A stretch of 64,000 nucleotides of DNA from Taibaiella soli (GTDB taxonomy: Bacteria > Bacteroidota > Bacteroidia > Chitinophagales > Chitinophagaceae): assembly GCF_003236175.1 (NCBI RefSeq), contig NZ_QKTW01000002.1, forward strand, positions 106,964 to 170,963. The letters run 5' to 3'. The position numbers were made by a program, and so were the translations under genes. A model generated the notes under the pieces. It did no database searches. It saw only the letters and a list, made by a program, of their open reading frames with translations, and was not told the DNA's origin. Positions 1-8,898 of this stretch are shown here, piece after piece; position 1 is the stretch's first letter; the number at the start of each line of letters is the position of its first letter.

Positions 1-414
1 TGATGTAATGATAATACTACCACCATCGTTCATCTGCGGCAATACATATTTACAGCCAAGCCATACACCTTTTACGTTTACGGCAATTACTTTATCAAAC
101 ACTTCTTCAGGATATTCTTCAATAGGTTTTACCACACCTTCAATGCCGGCATTGTTGAAGAAAATATCAATCTTGCCCAGGCGTTTTACGGTTTCATCCG
201 CATATTTCTGTACCTCTGCGCTTTTGGTAACATCGGCTACTATATAACTTACATCCGGACTATTCAGATCTTTTACTGTTTTCTGAAGATTTTCTTCCTG
301 CAGGTCAACCAAAACAACTTTGGCACCCTGGGCAAGAAATTTCTTTGCAGTAGCAGCACCGATAGATCCTGCACCACCTGTGATAATGGCCACTTTATTT
401 GCTAATCTGTTCAT
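1..414 (-). CDS. SDR family oxidoreductase, N-terminal part (runs off window)
   Basis: The reading frame starts at the ATG complementary to 412-414 and is open to base 1, giving 138 residues without a stop. The N-terminus (MNRLANKVAIITGGAGSIG) carries the TGGxxSIG dinucleotide-binding motif of classical short-chain dehydrogenases, and NNAG follows at about residue 90, then a GSIIIT strand that normally precedes the catalytic Ser. The Tyr-xxx-Lys catalytic pair would lie outside the window, so substrate cannot be judged. It lies 110 bases downstream of the AraC-type regulator on the same strand, so that regulator may control it; this is inference only. Confidence 0.85.
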   Translation of the reverse strand, partial: MNRLANKVAIITGGAGSIGAATAKKFLAQGAKVVLVDLQEENLQKTVKDLNSPDVSYIVADVTKSAEVQKYADETVKRLGKIDIFFNNAGIEGVVKPIEEYPEEVFDKVIAVNVKGVWLGCKYVLPQMNDGGSIIITS

Positions 415-524
415 CTTTATGAAATTTATTTGGATTAAAATTTGATGACATAAAGTTCCCAAGTGTGCAGCGAAAGAAGCCGCACAAAATGGCTGATGAT
501 TAGCACTATTTGAACATCTGACCT

Positions 525-1361
525 TTAGGCTGGAATATGCAGACCTTCTTTCTGTCTGAATTGTTCGGGTGTGAGACCCGTATGTTTTTTGAAGAAGCGG
601 GCAAAATAGGATTGGTCGGTAAAGCCCAGATTATAAGCGATTTCTTTGATAGAAAACTCACCGTGAAATAGCTCACGTTTGGCTTCAATCAAGAGCAATT
701 GATAGAGTAGCTGGCTCATGGTCATGCCCGCTTTTTCGCGCAGTATTTCGTTGATGCGCTTGGTGGTGAGTCCTATCTGACGTGCATAAAATTCAGCTGA
801 TCTGTTTTCCTTGTAGTGTGTTTCCATTAATTGGAAAAGCTTGACCATGCGTGTATCTTCTCCGGCTGCAATAGAAAAACGATGTTGTCCGAATCGATAA
901 AGATGTAAAAGAAAGGCAGTCGTGTATTTGAGCAGCATGTTCAAATCTGCAGGTCCTTTACATTCCAGTAAAATCAGCTCAAAAAGATGGTTCATCGGCC
1001 GTAGCATCTCCGCTGGAATCTGTACACCTTCATTTTCAAACGGCAGAAATAATTGCCTTAAAAACGGTTCTTCAATGCGATGAAAAAACGAATCAGGAAA
1101 AACAATGGTTTTAGCTTTGGGCAAAGCTTCAGATGGAATGGAATGAATCTGGTTTTTACCGACGAAGTAGACCATATCTTTTTTGATCGGGTAGCGCTCA
1201 AAGTCGATATAATGCACGCCTTTATTTTCCGTAAACCAGATAATCGCGAAGAAATCGATACGGTGGCTCGGTATATGTTCTCCAAACGCAGTACGCTTGT
1301 CCGAAGCCATAAATTGCTGCTCCGGAAGAATATGCATCGGTATACCGTCGACTTTTTTCAT
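525..1361 (-). CDS. AraC family transcriptional regulator
   Basis: A 278-residue protein when started at the ATG at 1359-1361; a TTG start at 1382 would add seven residues with no obvious purpose. The N-terminal half resembles a cupin-type effector domain (motifs such as YFVGKNQIHSIP). The last ~100 residues form the double helix-turn-helix of the AraC/XylS family, ending in the typical IKEIAYNLGFTDQSYFARFF and KKHTGLTPEQFR signatures. Such proteins bind direct repeats near target promoters and respond to a small ligand. The likely neighbour target is the SDR gene downstream. The ligand cannot be inferred from the sequence. Confidence 0.9.
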   Translation of the reverse strand: MKKVDGIPMHILPEQQFMASDKRTAFGEHIPSHRIDFFAIIWFTENKGVHYIDFERYPIKKDMVYFVGKNQIHSIPSEALPKAKTIVFPDSFFHRIEEPFLRQLFLPFENEGVQIPAEMLRPMNHLFELILLECKGPADLNMLLKYTTAFLLHLYRFGQHRFSIAAGEDTRMVKLFQLMETHYKENRSAEFYARQIGLTTKRINEILREKAGMTMSQLLYQLLLIEAKRELFHGEFSIKEIAYNLGFTDQSYFARFFKKHTGLTPEQFRQKEGLHIPA

Positions 1362-1377
1362 TAGTATTAAGTTAGAA

Positions 1378-1419
1378 GTCAAAATTCAAAAGTCAAAATT
1401 CAAAAGTCAAAATTCAAAA
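1378..1419. repeat. Perfect tandem repeat, 3 x 14 bp
   Basis: The unit GTCAAAATTCAAAA occurs three times without mismatch, immediately upstream of the AraC gene (on its 5' side). A single further copy is at 18518-18531, right after the FAD oxidoreductase stop, so the unit is dispersed as well as tandem. Confidence 0.85.
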
Positions 1420-1548
1420 TATTCGCGCGGGTTTCCACGTAAAGGCGCAGACTTTGCTCACGGCGGCACGGCGGGCAAAGCTGGTTTTAATATACTCATG
1501 TCATGGCGAAGTATGAAGCCATCTGCACGAAATGAAGAGTCTTGCGTT

Positions 1549-1576
1549 TGTCATGCTGAGCCGAGACGAAGCATAG
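1549..1576. repeat. Dispersed repeat (TGTCATGCTGAGC family), degenerate copy
   Basis: TGTCATGCTGAGC followed by GACGAAGCAT matches the left end of the repeats at 60181, 60413, 63781 and 63927. The copy has an extra base and differs in the centre. It sits in the 1420-1660 gap, where no gene is seen. Such elements are common in intergenic DNA of many Bacteroidota. Confidence 0.7.
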
Positions 1577-1660
1577 ACCTGCATAGCGCCGACTGTCAAA
1601 TGCAAGTCAATTGTCCATTATCTACTGTCAATTGTCAATTTTGCAAAGTATTATTGAGGT

Positions 1661-2308
1661 GTGAACCTTCGCGTAAAAATATTCCTTGCCCTTCTTCTTT
1701 CCCTGCAAAGCTTTTTCAGCTACGGACAAGTAAAGAAACAAAGGTGTGGAAATGTGGCGTGCGATAGCTTTTGTGTTTTTGAGGAAGACAAAAAGCTAAA
1801 ACTACCGTCGCTGTTGAAATCGAAGGATAGCCTTTATTTTAGGTATTATACCAACTGCAACGTGGTAGATGTCTGGTCAAAAGATGGTGTTTCTTTTTAC
1901 GGAATGGCGACTACCTACACTTACGAACCTTACAATAAGAAAAGAAAGATAAGGAAATCGCGGAAGTATCATTTTGTAAAAATGGCCCTGGACTCAGCTA
2001 CAGCTGCGCTGGTATATAATCTGAGTTGCGGCATTGCATCCATTCCCACAGGCGATAGTATTAAAGACGATAAGATTGGTAGCGTAGATGGCTCTTATCG
2101 CATATTTGTGAGCTCGACTCCTTTTTGTATTTGTCAAAAAAGATATTGGAGCGGAAGCGAACAACAAAATTTATTGGTAACGCCAACTACTGACGCAATT
2201 GATTCAGTTTTGAATCTAACCCAAAGACGTGACAGGTTTATTGCCCATTTGAAACCCTGGCATTTCTATTACCGGGACGAAATGACGGTTATATCGTTTC
2301 ATTTGTAA
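1661..2308 (+). CDS. Exported protein of unknown function
   Basis: A 215-residue protein starting at GTG. The first 22 residues (MNLRVKIFLALLLSLQSFF then SYGQ) form a Sec signal peptide, which supports the GTG start. The mature part is rich in Tyr and Ser and has four Cys in the first half (CGNVACDSFCVF) plus a CxC later (FCICQK), so disulfides in the periplasm or outside are plausible. No family was recognised. The gene stands alone between repeat-rich DNA and the convergent gldD. It could be a strain-specific accessory gene. Confidence 0.65.
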   Translation: MNLRVKIFLALLLSLQSFFSYGQVKKQRCGNVACDSFCVFEEDKKLKLPSLLKSKDSLYFRYYTNCNVVDVWSKDGVSFYGMATTYTYEPYNKKRKIRKSRKYHFVKMALDSATAALVYNLSCGIASIPTGDSIKDDKIGSVDGSYRIFVSSTPFCICQKRYWSGSEQQNLLVTPTTDAIDSVLNLTQRRDRFIAHLKPWHFYYRDEMTVISFHL

Positions 2309-2416
2309 AATAAACATACCAAATTTCTTGCAGGTAGCTTCACTCTTCCCAAAGACATGAGCATATAAACGTTGCACGAAGGTCCCCAGATAATTCGGAC
2401 CACTCGTGCTGAGCGT

Positions 2417-2446
2417 TCTCCTCCTTCGGAGGAGTTAGAGGAGGCC
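2417..2446. terminator. GC-rich hairpin / dispersed repeat behind gldD
   Basis: CTCCTCC (2418-2424) pairs with GGAGGAG (2428-2434) around a TTC loop, just past the gldD stop on the minus strand. A related sequence occurs at 34698-34726, so this is both a likely terminator-like hairpin and a dispersed repeat. There is no strong U-run. Confidence 0.5.
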
Positions 2447-2447
2447 T

Positions 2448-3023
2448 TTATTTAAACTTCAGCGTCTGCAGCATATGATCAATGTCTTTTCTCAGGAACT
2501 CATTGATCGGGCGCAGCGAATCTGCATTCGGTGTCACATTAAAATAAAGCGCGCCGCGCAGGAAGTTTTTAGAAGAGTCCGTTGCGAAGAATTGGTACGC
2601 AGAAGCGGCATTACCGCCCACGTCATACAGCACACCAGATACATTATTTTTATTGTGAAAAGCTGGTGTATTAATATAATCCGCTTTTTTATCGTGGTAA
2701 TAAGAAAGCTCATAACTGTCCTCCAGCAGCTTACTCAGCGGCGTGGCAGGCGTAATTTGCTTATAGCTCAGATAAATGCGGCCGCCCAGCGTCGGGAAAT
2801 CCACGTTGATCCAAAACGGATTTTTATCAGCCGAATCCTGCGTAATCTTTCCATAAACCGGATATTCAAAACTATACGGAAATCCCGCCGAGTCGAAATT
2901 TTTATACGCATGCTCCGGAAAATCCACCCGGTAATAACCACGCGGTTTTGGAATATAAGTATCAGGACGACAAGCTGTAAAGAATAAAACAGAAATAATA
3001 ACTGCGGCTAAAATCCGGGACAT
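2448..3023 (-). CDS. gldD: Gliding motility lipoprotein GldD
   Basis: A 191-residue lipoprotein: hydrophobic leader MSRILAAVIISVLFF then the lipobox TAC, giving lipidated Cys18. The following stretch (PKPRGYYRVDFPEHAY) is the conserved N-terminal signature of GldD, and the length matches the family. In Flavobacterium johnsoniae GldD is required for gliding and for type IX secretion-linked functions, although it is widely kept in non-gliding Bacteroidota. Here it stands alone, divergent from the DUF3467 gene, with a promoter that ends only five bases from its ATG, so its mRNA may have almost no leader. Confidence 0.92.
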   Translation of the reverse strand: MSRILAAVIISVLFFTACRPDTYIPKPRGYYRVDFPEHAYKNFDSAGFPYSFEYPVYGKITQDSADKNPFWINVDFPTLGGRIYLSYKQITPATPLSKLLEDSYELSYYHDKKADYINTPAFHNKNNVSGVLYDVGGNAASAYQFFATDSSKNFLRGALYFNVTPNADSLRPINEFLRKDIDHMLQTLKFK

Positions 3024-3028
3024 GGCTC

Positions 3029-3058
3029 CAAAACTATGAATTTTAGCGAAAAACGAAA
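3029..3058 (-). promoter_or_regulatory. Candidate gldD promoter (Bacteroidota type)
   Basis: On the minus strand TAGTTTTG (3036-3029) fits the -7 consensus TAnnTTTG, and TTTC (3058-3055) lies 18 bases upstream in place of TTTG. The ATG begins five bases after the -7 element. Confidence 0.55.
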
Positions 3059-3066
3059 GCCCTTTA

Positions 3067-3095
3067 TTGACTCTTGCCGCTTTTTGTTAGTTTTG
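3067..3095 (+). promoter_or_regulatory. Candidate promoter for the DUF3467 gene
   Basis: TTG at 3067-3069 and TAGTTTTG at 3088-3095 are separated by 18 bases, matching the Bacteroidota housekeeping promoter. The gene starts 28 bases downstream. It is back to back with the gldD promoter. Confidence 0.65.
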
Positions 3096-3123
3096 CACCC
3101 TGAATTAGTTAAATCCTTATTTT

Positions 3124-3435
3124 ATGCAAGAAGATCAACAACAAGGTCAGCAACTGAACATAGAACTCACTGAGGAAATGGCAGATGGCCAGTACGCAAA
3201 TCTCGCGATCGTAAACTCTTCATTCGCCGAATTCGTAATCGATTTCATCAACGTGATGCCTAACGTGCCGAAAGCAAAAGTTAAATCACGTATGGTAATG
3301 TCTCCGCTGCACGCAAAACGCCTTATGCTTGCCCTCATCGACAACGTAAAACGTTTTGAAGCTGCAAACGGTGTTATTAAAGACCAGGAATCTGTTGGAA
3401 TGCCATTTACAGTAGGCCAGACAGGTCAGGCGTAA
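3124..3435 (+). CDS. DUF3467 domain-containing protein
   Basis: A 103-residue cytosolic protein with an acidic, Gln-rich N-terminus. The core reads YANLAIVNSSFAEFVIDF, then a PKAKVKSRMVMSPLHAKRL segment, which is the DUF3467 signature; the length is typical. The family is found across Bacteroidota and some other phyla, usually as a single small gene, and has no established function. It has its own promoter and is followed by a long GC-rich hairpin before guaA. No catalytic residues can be proposed from the sequence. Confidence 0.85.
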   Translation: MQEDQQQGQQLNIELTEEMADGQYANLAIVNSSFAEFVIDFINVMPNVPKAKVKSRMVMSPLHAKRLMLALIDNVKRFEAANGVIKDQESVGMPFTVGQTGQA

Positions 3436-3454
3436 ACCGTTCAGAAATTATTTC

Positions 3455-3497
3455 GGAAGGGGCCTGTATAATTCTAAACGATTGTCCGGGCCCCTTA
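3455..3497. terminator. Long-loop GC-rich hairpin between DUF3467 and guaA
   Basis: AAGGGGCC (3457-3464) is complementary to GGCCCCTT (3489-3496) with a 24-base loop. There is no U-run, so it may be a terminator, an RNA processing site or a leader structure. Confidence 0.45.
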
Positions 3498-3608
3498 CCG
3501 CTATTATAACTTCAGTGGCGTTGGCACCATTCATCCGCAACAACCCTGTTCAGCCTTTCCCTGGGAAATAACAATTCAGCAAATACAAAAACATTTTTCA
3601 GACTTCAG

Positions 3609-5147
3609 ATGAACGATAAAATCCTCATACTCGACTTCGGTTCACAATACACGCAGCTTATCGCGCGCAGTATCCGCGAACTCAACATCTATTGCGAAAT
3701 CCAGCCTTGTACCAAACCAGTACAGTACGAAGCCAACCTCAAAGGCATTATCCTTTCCGGTAGCCCGTTTTCTGTAAATGATGCTACAGCGCCAAAGCCA
3801 GACATCAAAGCTATGGCCGATCATCTGCCGGTTTTGGGTGTTTGCTATGGTGCGCAACTGATCGCACAGCAGTCGGGCGGGGAAGTAGGTAAGTCTACAC
3901 ACCGCGAATACGGCCGTGCACACCTCCAATCCATCATTTCAGATCCTTTGCTCGCTACGATCAATGAAGGTTCTCAGGTTTGGATGAGCCATAGCGACTC
4001 CGTAAAACATCTGCCAGAAGGCTTTACCGTAATCGCTAAAACAGAAAGCATTCCGGTAGCGGCTTACAAAGCAAAAGCAGACTACGCGAAAAATGCAGTT
4101 TACGGTATCCAGTTCCACCCGGAAGTAACACACAGCACAGACGGTAAACAACTGTTGAAAAACTTCGTAGTAGATGTTTGCGGCGCAAAACAAGACTGGA
4201 CGCCTGCTACATTCATTCAGGAAACGGTACAGCGCATCAAAGATCAGGTTGGTAACGGTAAAGTGGTAATGGCGCTCAGCGGCGGTGTAGATTCTACAGT
4301 AGCTGCAACGCTGATCAGCCGCGCAGTTGGCGAAAATCTCTACTGTATTTTCGTAGACAACGGTCTCCTCCGCAAAAACGAATTTGAGCAAGTTCTTGAC
4401 GGTTACAAACACCTCGGTTTAAATACAAAAGGCATCGATGCCCGCGAACGCTTCTACACGGAGCTCGCTGGTGTTACCGATCCTGAGAAAAAACGTAAGA
4501 TCATCGGTCGTTTGTTCATCGATGTATTCCACGATGAAGCAATTAAAATCCAGGATGTACATTTCCTCGGTCAGGGTACTATCTACCCGGATGTGATCGA
4601 ATCAGTTTCCGTTCACGGTCCTTCTGTTACCATCAAATCGCATCACAACGTAGGTGGTCTGCCAGAGATCATGCATATGGATCTCGTAGAGCCGCTGCGT
4701 TTCCTGTTTAAAGACGAAGTACGCCGTGTAGGCCGCGAACTGGGTATTGATCAGATGTTCCTTGGTCGCCATCCATTCCCTGGTCCTGGTCTCGGTATCC
4801 GTATCCTCGGCGCCGTATCCGAAGACAAAGTACAAATGCTGCAGGAAGCAGATGCTATCTATACACAGGCACTCCGCGATCACGATCTGTACGACAAAGT
4901 TTGGCAGGCTGGCGCAATCCTGTTGCCGGTACAGAGCGTAGGTGTTATGGGCGACGAACGTACTTATGAATTTACTGTTGCACTTCGCGCTGTAACTTCT
5001 GTAGACGGTATGACCGCTGACTGGGCACATTTGCCGCACAGCTTCCTCGCTAAAGTATCCAACGATATCATCAACCAGGTAAAAGGAATCAATCGCGTGG
5101 TTTATGATATCAGCTCAAAGCCACCGGCTACTATTGAGTGGGAATAG
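3609..5147 (+). CDS. guaA: GMP synthase (glutamine-hydrolysing)
   Basis: A 512-residue protein of normal length that converts XMP to GMP using ATP and glutamine, the last step of guanine nucleotide synthesis. The class I glutamine amidotransferase domain occupies about residues 1-190, with the nucleophile in GVCYGAQ (Cys79) and the His/Glu pair in FHPEV. The ATP pyrophosphatase domain follows with its P-loop [10 protein letters not shown] near residue 223, and the C-terminal dimerisation domain ends in the usual [11 protein letters not shown]. The next gene begins about 20 bases after the stop, so the two may be co-transcribed. Confidence 0.98.
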   Translation: MNDKILILDFGSQYTQLIARSIRELNIYCEIQPCTKPVQYEANLKGIILSGSPFSVNDATAPKPDIKAMADHLPVLGVCYGAQLIAQQSGGEVGKSTHREYGRAHLQSIISDPLLATINEGSQVWMSHSDSVKHLPEGFTVIAKTESIPVAAYKAKADYAKNAVYGIQFHPEVTHSTDGKQLLKNFVVDVCGAKQDWTPATFIQETVQRIKDQVGNGKVVMALSGGVDSTVAATLISRAVGENLYCIFVDNGLLRKNEFEQVLDGYKHLGLNTKGIDARERFYTELAGVTDPEKKRKIIGRLFIDVFHDEAIKIQDVHFLGQGTIYPDVIESVSVHGPSVTIKSHHNVGGLPEIMHMDLVEPLRFLFKDEVRRVGRELGIDQMFLGRHPFPGPGLGIRILGAVSEDKVQMLQEADAIYTQALRDHDLYDKVWQAGAILLPVQSVGVMGDERTYEFTVALRAVTSVDGMTADWAHLPHSFLAKVSNDIINQVKGINRVVYDISSKPPATIEWE

Positions 5148-5168
5148 TTTTTGCTATACAAAGTCATT

Positions 5169-6455
5169 ATGAACAAAAAGAAGTATTTTCTTTTCACAAT
5201 ACTCATCCTTATACTGGCCTGCGCACCAAAAGCGCAGGCCCAGTTCTGGAAAAACTGGTTTAAGAAGGAACAACCTAAAAAGAAACCAGTAAAGAAAGCT
5301 CCTCCCAAAGCCGCTCCTACGGCTGCAAAGCCAGTTAAAAAGAATCAGGCAGATTATCCGCCTTCCAAAATCAAAGCACGTTATCGCATCGATGTGTTGG
5401 CTCCTTTGTATCTTGATGAACTGGTTAAAAACAACAAACCAACTTTTAAAGGCAAGCTCCCTGATAAAGCCGCTGTTGGCGTCAATTTCTATGAAGGTCT
5501 TCAGCTGGCTGCGGATACGCTGGACAAAAATTTCTACAAAATCGATGTTTTTGTACACGATATCACCGCAATTGGTGAAACACCACAACAGTTAATCAGC
5601 AGTAAAAAACTGGATTCAACCGATTTAATTATTGGTTGTGTTCCTACGAATGATGTAAGTGTGCTGGCTGCATTTGCTTTAAAACATCAGATCAATTTTA
5701 TATCAGCGCTTTCCCCTTCAGACGCCGGAGTGAAAGAAAATCCTTACTTCACTTTGCTACAGCCATCGCTGCAAACGAACTGCGAATGGATTCGTAAGGC
5801 TGCATTTAAAAAACATTCAGGCAAGAAATTCTTTGTGTACAATCGCAGCAGCGTATCTGTAGACGAAACAGCCTACAAGTACATTGTGGACGATGAAGAG
5901 AAGAAATTCCAGAAAATAAACGTGAGCACACTGCCAACCAAAGCTGCATTGGCGGCTCAGTTTGACAGCACAGAACTGAATGTGATCGTGATGCCGATTC
6001 TGGATAATGCTTACGCGGAAACTTTACTGACGCAGTTGTATCAGTATTTCCCGCGTTACAATTTTGAGGTTTTCGGTATGCCTACCTGGCGTTCGCTGAA
6101 TTCACTCAAGAAGGCCGACGCTTATCCAAATGTTGCTGTTTATTATACCACGCCATATTATTTTGATTATTCCACGCAATCCGGTCAGGCAGTTGCCAAT
6201 CGTTACCAGCATGATTTTGGAGGCCGTCCGAATGAATATGTGTATCGCGGTTACGAGATCTTCAACTGGTATGCATATTTGCTCATGAAATATGGTACCA
6301 TCTTCAACACGCACATGGGCGACAATAACGCAGCGCCGTTTACCCGTTATGATATCAAGTTGCAATGGGATAGCGAAAAGAATCTGCTGTACAATGAAAA
6401 CCAGCACCTCTACATGTATCGCTATCAGAGCGGTTCTTACATGATTGAGCAATAA
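5169..6455 (+). CDS. Exported protein resembling type 1 periplasmic binding proteins
   Basis: A 428-residue protein; ATG at 5169 is preferred over the in-frame TTG at 5151 because it starts the signal sequence directly (MNKKKYFLFTILILILAC). Either Cys19 is lipidated (ILAC) or signal peptidase I cuts after AQA. A Lys/Pro/Ala-rich linker follows (to about residue 65), then a domain with alternating strands and helices that resembles amino-acid ABC transporter binding proteins of the Peripla_BP type (KARYRIDVLAPLYLDEL near its start, EGLQLAADTL after). In related Bacteroidota proteins the same domain is often fused to LysM repeats; none is seen here. No permease genes are nearby, so a transport role is unproven. 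Confidence 0.65.
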   Translation: MNKKKYFLFTILILILACAPKAQAQFWKNWFKKEQPKKKPVKKAPPKAAPTAAKPVKKNQADYPPSKIKARYRIDVLAPLYLDELVKNNKPTFKGKLPDKAAVGVNFYEGLQLAADTLDKNFYKIDVFVHDITAIGETPQQLISSKKLDSTDLIIGCVPTNDVSVLAAFALKHQINFISALSPSDAGVKENPYFTLLQPSLQTNCEWIRKAAFKKHSGKKFFVYNRSSVSVDETAYKYIVDDEEKKFQKINVSTLPTKAALAAQFDSTELNVIVMPILDNAYAETLLTQLYQYFPRYNFEVFGMPTWRSLNSLKKADAYPNVAVYYTTPYYFDYSTQSGQAVANRYQHDFGGRPNEYVYRGYEIFNWYAYLLMKYGTIFNTHMGDNNAAPFTRYDIKLQWDSEKNLLYNENQHLYMYRYQSGSYMIEQ

Positions 6456-7030
6456 CGCTGTTGCGAGGAGGGACGACGTCGCAATCTGATTTCGCGTTTG
6501 TTACTTGCGCATGGTTACTCCCTTTCCTTGCGAGGGACGAAGCAAACTGCGCGTTGTTTGAGTTTCCCGGAATACGGTACTCGGGTTTGTCATCACAGCG
6601 GGTGCCTTCTAATCCAAAACGGTTGGATGAAGTCTCTGACTTTGTCGAACGGAGTGTCGTTGCTTGAGCCTCAATTGCATTTGAAATAAAATGTGGGTCA
6701 TCCTGATGACGAGGCACGAGGAAGTGAGGATCTGATTTCGCGTTTATATATAGTTACAAGCCTGCGCAATTATAGCACTGTTGATTAACGGAGCGCTGAC
6801 GCCAAGTATTTTCCCTGAACGAAATCAGATCACCATGTTGGTCTTTGGTGGCCTCCTCGTGATGACCTTCGTTTTTACAAAACCACGAATAACGCGATGT
6901 CATACCGAGCGTAGTCGAAGTATTAGCCGTTACCAACTGTCGTTGTGCCTCCGTGAGAAAATACCGCCACTTCCGGACACAAAAAATCTGACAACCGGAA
7001 AACCAGATGTCAGCGGAGAAAACAGATAAA
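6456..7030. other. Gene-poor repeat-rich gap
   Basis: No convincing gene. The sequence ATCTGATTTCGCGTTT occurs directly at 6484-6499 and 6730-6745, and its inverse at about 6820-6830. Bases 6696-6743 and 6820-6867 form an imperfect inverted repeat (GGTCATC and ACGAGG outside, GATCTGATTTCG inside). A degenerate TGTCATnCnGAGC-type repeat is at 6897-6923. Short open frames here have no protein-like features. Confidence 0.6.
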
Positions 7031-7059
7031 TAAAGCTGGCATTATTTATGCCAGCTTTA
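7031..7059 (-). terminator. Terminator of the rpmB operon
   Basis: A perfect 12-bp stem: TAAAGCTGGCAT (7031-7042) and ATGCCAGCTTTA (7048-7059) around a 5-base loop, 22 bases past the DUF4295 stop. On the minus strand it is followed by a T-rich tract. Confidence 0.85.
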
Positions 7060-7081
7060 ATATAATAAGATAAGAATGAGC

Positions 7082-7255
7082 TTATTTTTGATCGAGGAAA
7101 TCCTTCACTTTATCTTTGTGCATGATATTTTCCTTGAAAGTATATGCACCTGTTTTAGGACTGCGAACAGCCTTAATAACTTTGGTCCAGTTTTTAGCTT
7201 CTGCTGAAGCTTTAAGGTCTTTTACTTTCGAGTTTTTCGAAGCCGCTTTTGCCAT
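7082..7255 (-). CDS. DUF4295 family small basic protein
   Basis: A 57-residue Lys-rich protein, MAKAASKNSKVKDLKASAEA at the N-terminus and ending in KVKDFLDQK. Small DUF4295 proteins are found in Bacteroidota immediately after rpmB and rpmG, exactly as here, which suggests a ribosome-associated or ribosome-assembly role; that function is inference from context. It is the last gene of the operon, about 90 bases after rpmG, and ends just ahead of the terminator. It is too short for many ORF callers. Confidence 0.85.
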   Translation of the reverse strand: MAKAASKNSKVKDLKASAEAKNWTKVIKAVRSPKTGAYTFKENIMHKDKVKDFLDQK

Positions 7256-7346
7256 GACGTAATTATTTTAAATTTTGATTTTTAATTTAAGGATACAAAA
7301 CCAAATAGATTGCAGGCCTTAAATAAGAAATCTAGAAAGAGATTAA

Positions 7347-7529
7347 TTATTTAATTTCTTTGTGAACAGTCACCTTTTTCATGATCGCGTTGTATTTTTT
7401 CAACTCGATACGTTCAGGAGTATTTTTCTTGTTCTTAGTGGTAATATAACGGCTTGTGCCGGCCAGGCCGCTGTTTTTATGCTCTGTGCATTCCAATATT
7501 ACCTGTACACGGTTTCCTTTCTTAGCCAT
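7347..7529 (-). CDS. rpmG: 50S ribosomal protein L33
   Basis: A 60-residue ribosomal protein bL33. The family signature is visible as [13 protein letters not shown] and [20 protein letters not shown]. Only one Cys is present (ECTEHK) and the zinc-binding CxxC pairs are absent, so this is the zinc-independent (C-minus) form. It sits 27 bases downstream of rpmB and upstream of the DUF4295 gene, the usual Bacteroidota order. Confidence 0.97.
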   Translation of the reverse strand: MAKKGNRVQVILECTEHKNSGLAGTSRYITTKNKKNTPERIELKKYNAIMKKVTVHKEIK

Positions 7530-7556
7530 TTTATAAGTAATTTATACTTTAACGAA

Positions 7557-7793
7557 TTAGATGTTTACGCCTTTTGCACGCAGTTCTTTTACAACTGAGA
7601 ACAAACCGTTTTTGTTGATCGTGCGAATAGCATCAGCTGATACTTTCAATGTTACCCAACGATCTTCTTCTACAAGGAAAAAGCGTTTAGTCTGCAGGTT
7701 AGGCAGAAAACGACGTTTAGCTTTCTTGTTAGAGAAGGATACTTTATGACCAGTTATAGGCTTTTTACCTGTTACCTGACAAACGCGTGCCAT
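7557..7793 (-). CDS. rpmB: 50S ribosomal protein L28
   Basis: A 78-residue ribosomal protein bL28, beginning [20 protein letters not shown] and containing [13 protein letters not shown], both diagnostic. It is the first gene of the three-gene operon with rpmG and DUF4295. A promoter of Bacteroidota type lies 22-52 bases upstream. Confidence 0.97.
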   Translation of the reverse strand: MARVCQVTGKKPITGHKVSFSNKKAKRRFLPNLQTKRFFLVEEDRWVTLKVSADAIRTINKNGLFSVVKELRAKGVNI

Positions 7794-7814
7794 TTCTTAC
7801 TTTTTTTAGGACTG

Positions 7815-7845
7815 CAAAGGTCTTGTTTTTTCGCGGAATCGCAAA
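7815..7845 (-). promoter_or_regulatory. Promoter of the rpmB-rpmG-DUF4295 operon
   Basis: Reading the minus strand, TTTG (7845-7842) is followed after 19 bases by GACCTTTG (7822-7815), one base from the TAnnTTTG consensus, 22 bases upstream of the rpmB ATG. Confidence 0.6.
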
Positions 7846-7991
7846 ATATTTTGAACCTTTTTTTGACAATAAATTTGTTTCCAGTTTTTGTCGCTTTTTA
7901 GGCGACTGATTTTCAGGATATTGCAAACCATTTTTAACTATATTAAATGTTTTACAGCATCGCTGTCAATCGGTAGACCAGTTCTCGTGCT

Positions 7992-8732
7992 TTAACTGAT
8001 TTCCGGCAAAAGTAATGCATCTAAGTCAGAAATCCCTGGAAGATTTACACTTACGAAGCCTTCAGCGTATTTTGCGCCAATTCTTTTTCCCATCATTGCA
8101 TCCCGATGCTCCAGCTGGTGCATGAAATCGGGCGTAGAAATATAGGTGGTAGGATCGCCGGAAGTATCTGAATCACTGAAAAACTGTGTTTTAAAACAGC
8201 GGATTGCATCCATCTTTTTAGGGAAACTGCTGGTGGTATCTACCGCAAAAGTTGGTTCCATCTGGCGGTCCTGAATCATATGATATACACGTTTTGGTCG
8301 CCAGGCTTCCTGAGAAGACAAGTCCCAATCCGTTTTTATCTGGCGGAGACCGGCCAGAAAACATGCGTCAGAAACAAGTTTGGCTGCGCGGCTATGGTCA
8401 GGATGGCGATCGTCGAGTGCATTGGTAATCACAATATCCGGCTGGAAAAAGCGGATGTAGGAGATCAGAATCCGTTGATGGGCCTCATCGTTGATAAAGA
8501 AACCATCTGCCATTTTTGCATTCTCACGTATTCTGATGCCCATGAGGCTGGCTGACGCCGCAGCTTCCGCGTAGCGATCTGCTACAGTGCCGCGGGTGCC
8601 CAGTTCGCCTTCTGTAAGGTCCAGAATACCCACCGCATGGCCCATTTCCACGTGTTTGATGAGTGTGCCCGCACAGCTTAGTTCCACATCGTCGGGATGT
8701 GCAGCTATGGCAAGGATATGGAGTTTTTGCAT
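7992..8732 (-). CDS. bshB1: Bacillithiol biosynthesis deacetylase BshB1 (PIG-L family)
   Basis: A 246-residue zinc-dependent deacetylase when started at the ATG at 8730-8732; the longer open frame from 8837 adds 35 residues without similarity to the family. The N-terminal motif AAHPDDVELSCAG (His12, Asp14, Asp15) and the later RHPDHSRA carry the metal ligands and general base of the LmbE/PIG-L fold. ELGTRGTVADRYAEA and GAKYAEGF are typical of BshB1, which removes the acetyl group from GlcNAc-malate in bacillithiol synthesis. bshA and bshC are not in the window. A TACTTTTG box ends about eight bases before the ATG. Confidence 0.88.
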   Translation of the reverse strand: MQKLHILAIAAHPDDVELSCAGTLIKHVEMGHAVGILDLTEGELGTRGTVADRYAEAAASASLMGIRIRENAKMADGFFINDEAHQRILISYIRFFQPDIVITNALDDRHPDHSRAAKLVSDACFLAGLRQIKTDWDLSSQEAWRPKRVYHMIQDRQMEPTFAVDTTSSFPKKMDAIRCFKTQFFSDSDTSGDPTTYISTPDFMHQLEHRDAMMGKRIGAKYAEGFVSVNLPGISDLDALLLPEIS

Positions 8733-8898
8733 AGTGTTGCAAAAGTAAGTTAAATGGTTAATTGGTGAATTAGGTAAATCAGGCAGAATGTGACTAATGT
8801 GTTTAATGAGGAATGTGAAGAATGAGCTTCGCGACAATCCGATAATAAGGAAACTGTCAATCGATTAATGTGTTTTACGCACGCTGGAATTCCCCTGC

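Noticed and set aside
1297..1767. 156-residue open frame
   Set aside because: It begins antisense to the AraC gene, crosses the 14-bp repeats and a dispersed repeat, and overlaps the better supported gene at 1661.
3455..3497. Purine riboswitch before guaA
   Set aside because: Only a simple long-loop hairpin is seen; no three-way junction or conserved loop bases.
6461..7029. Several short open frames
   Set aside because: They lie in repeat-rich DNA, have biased composition and no signal, motif or promoter.
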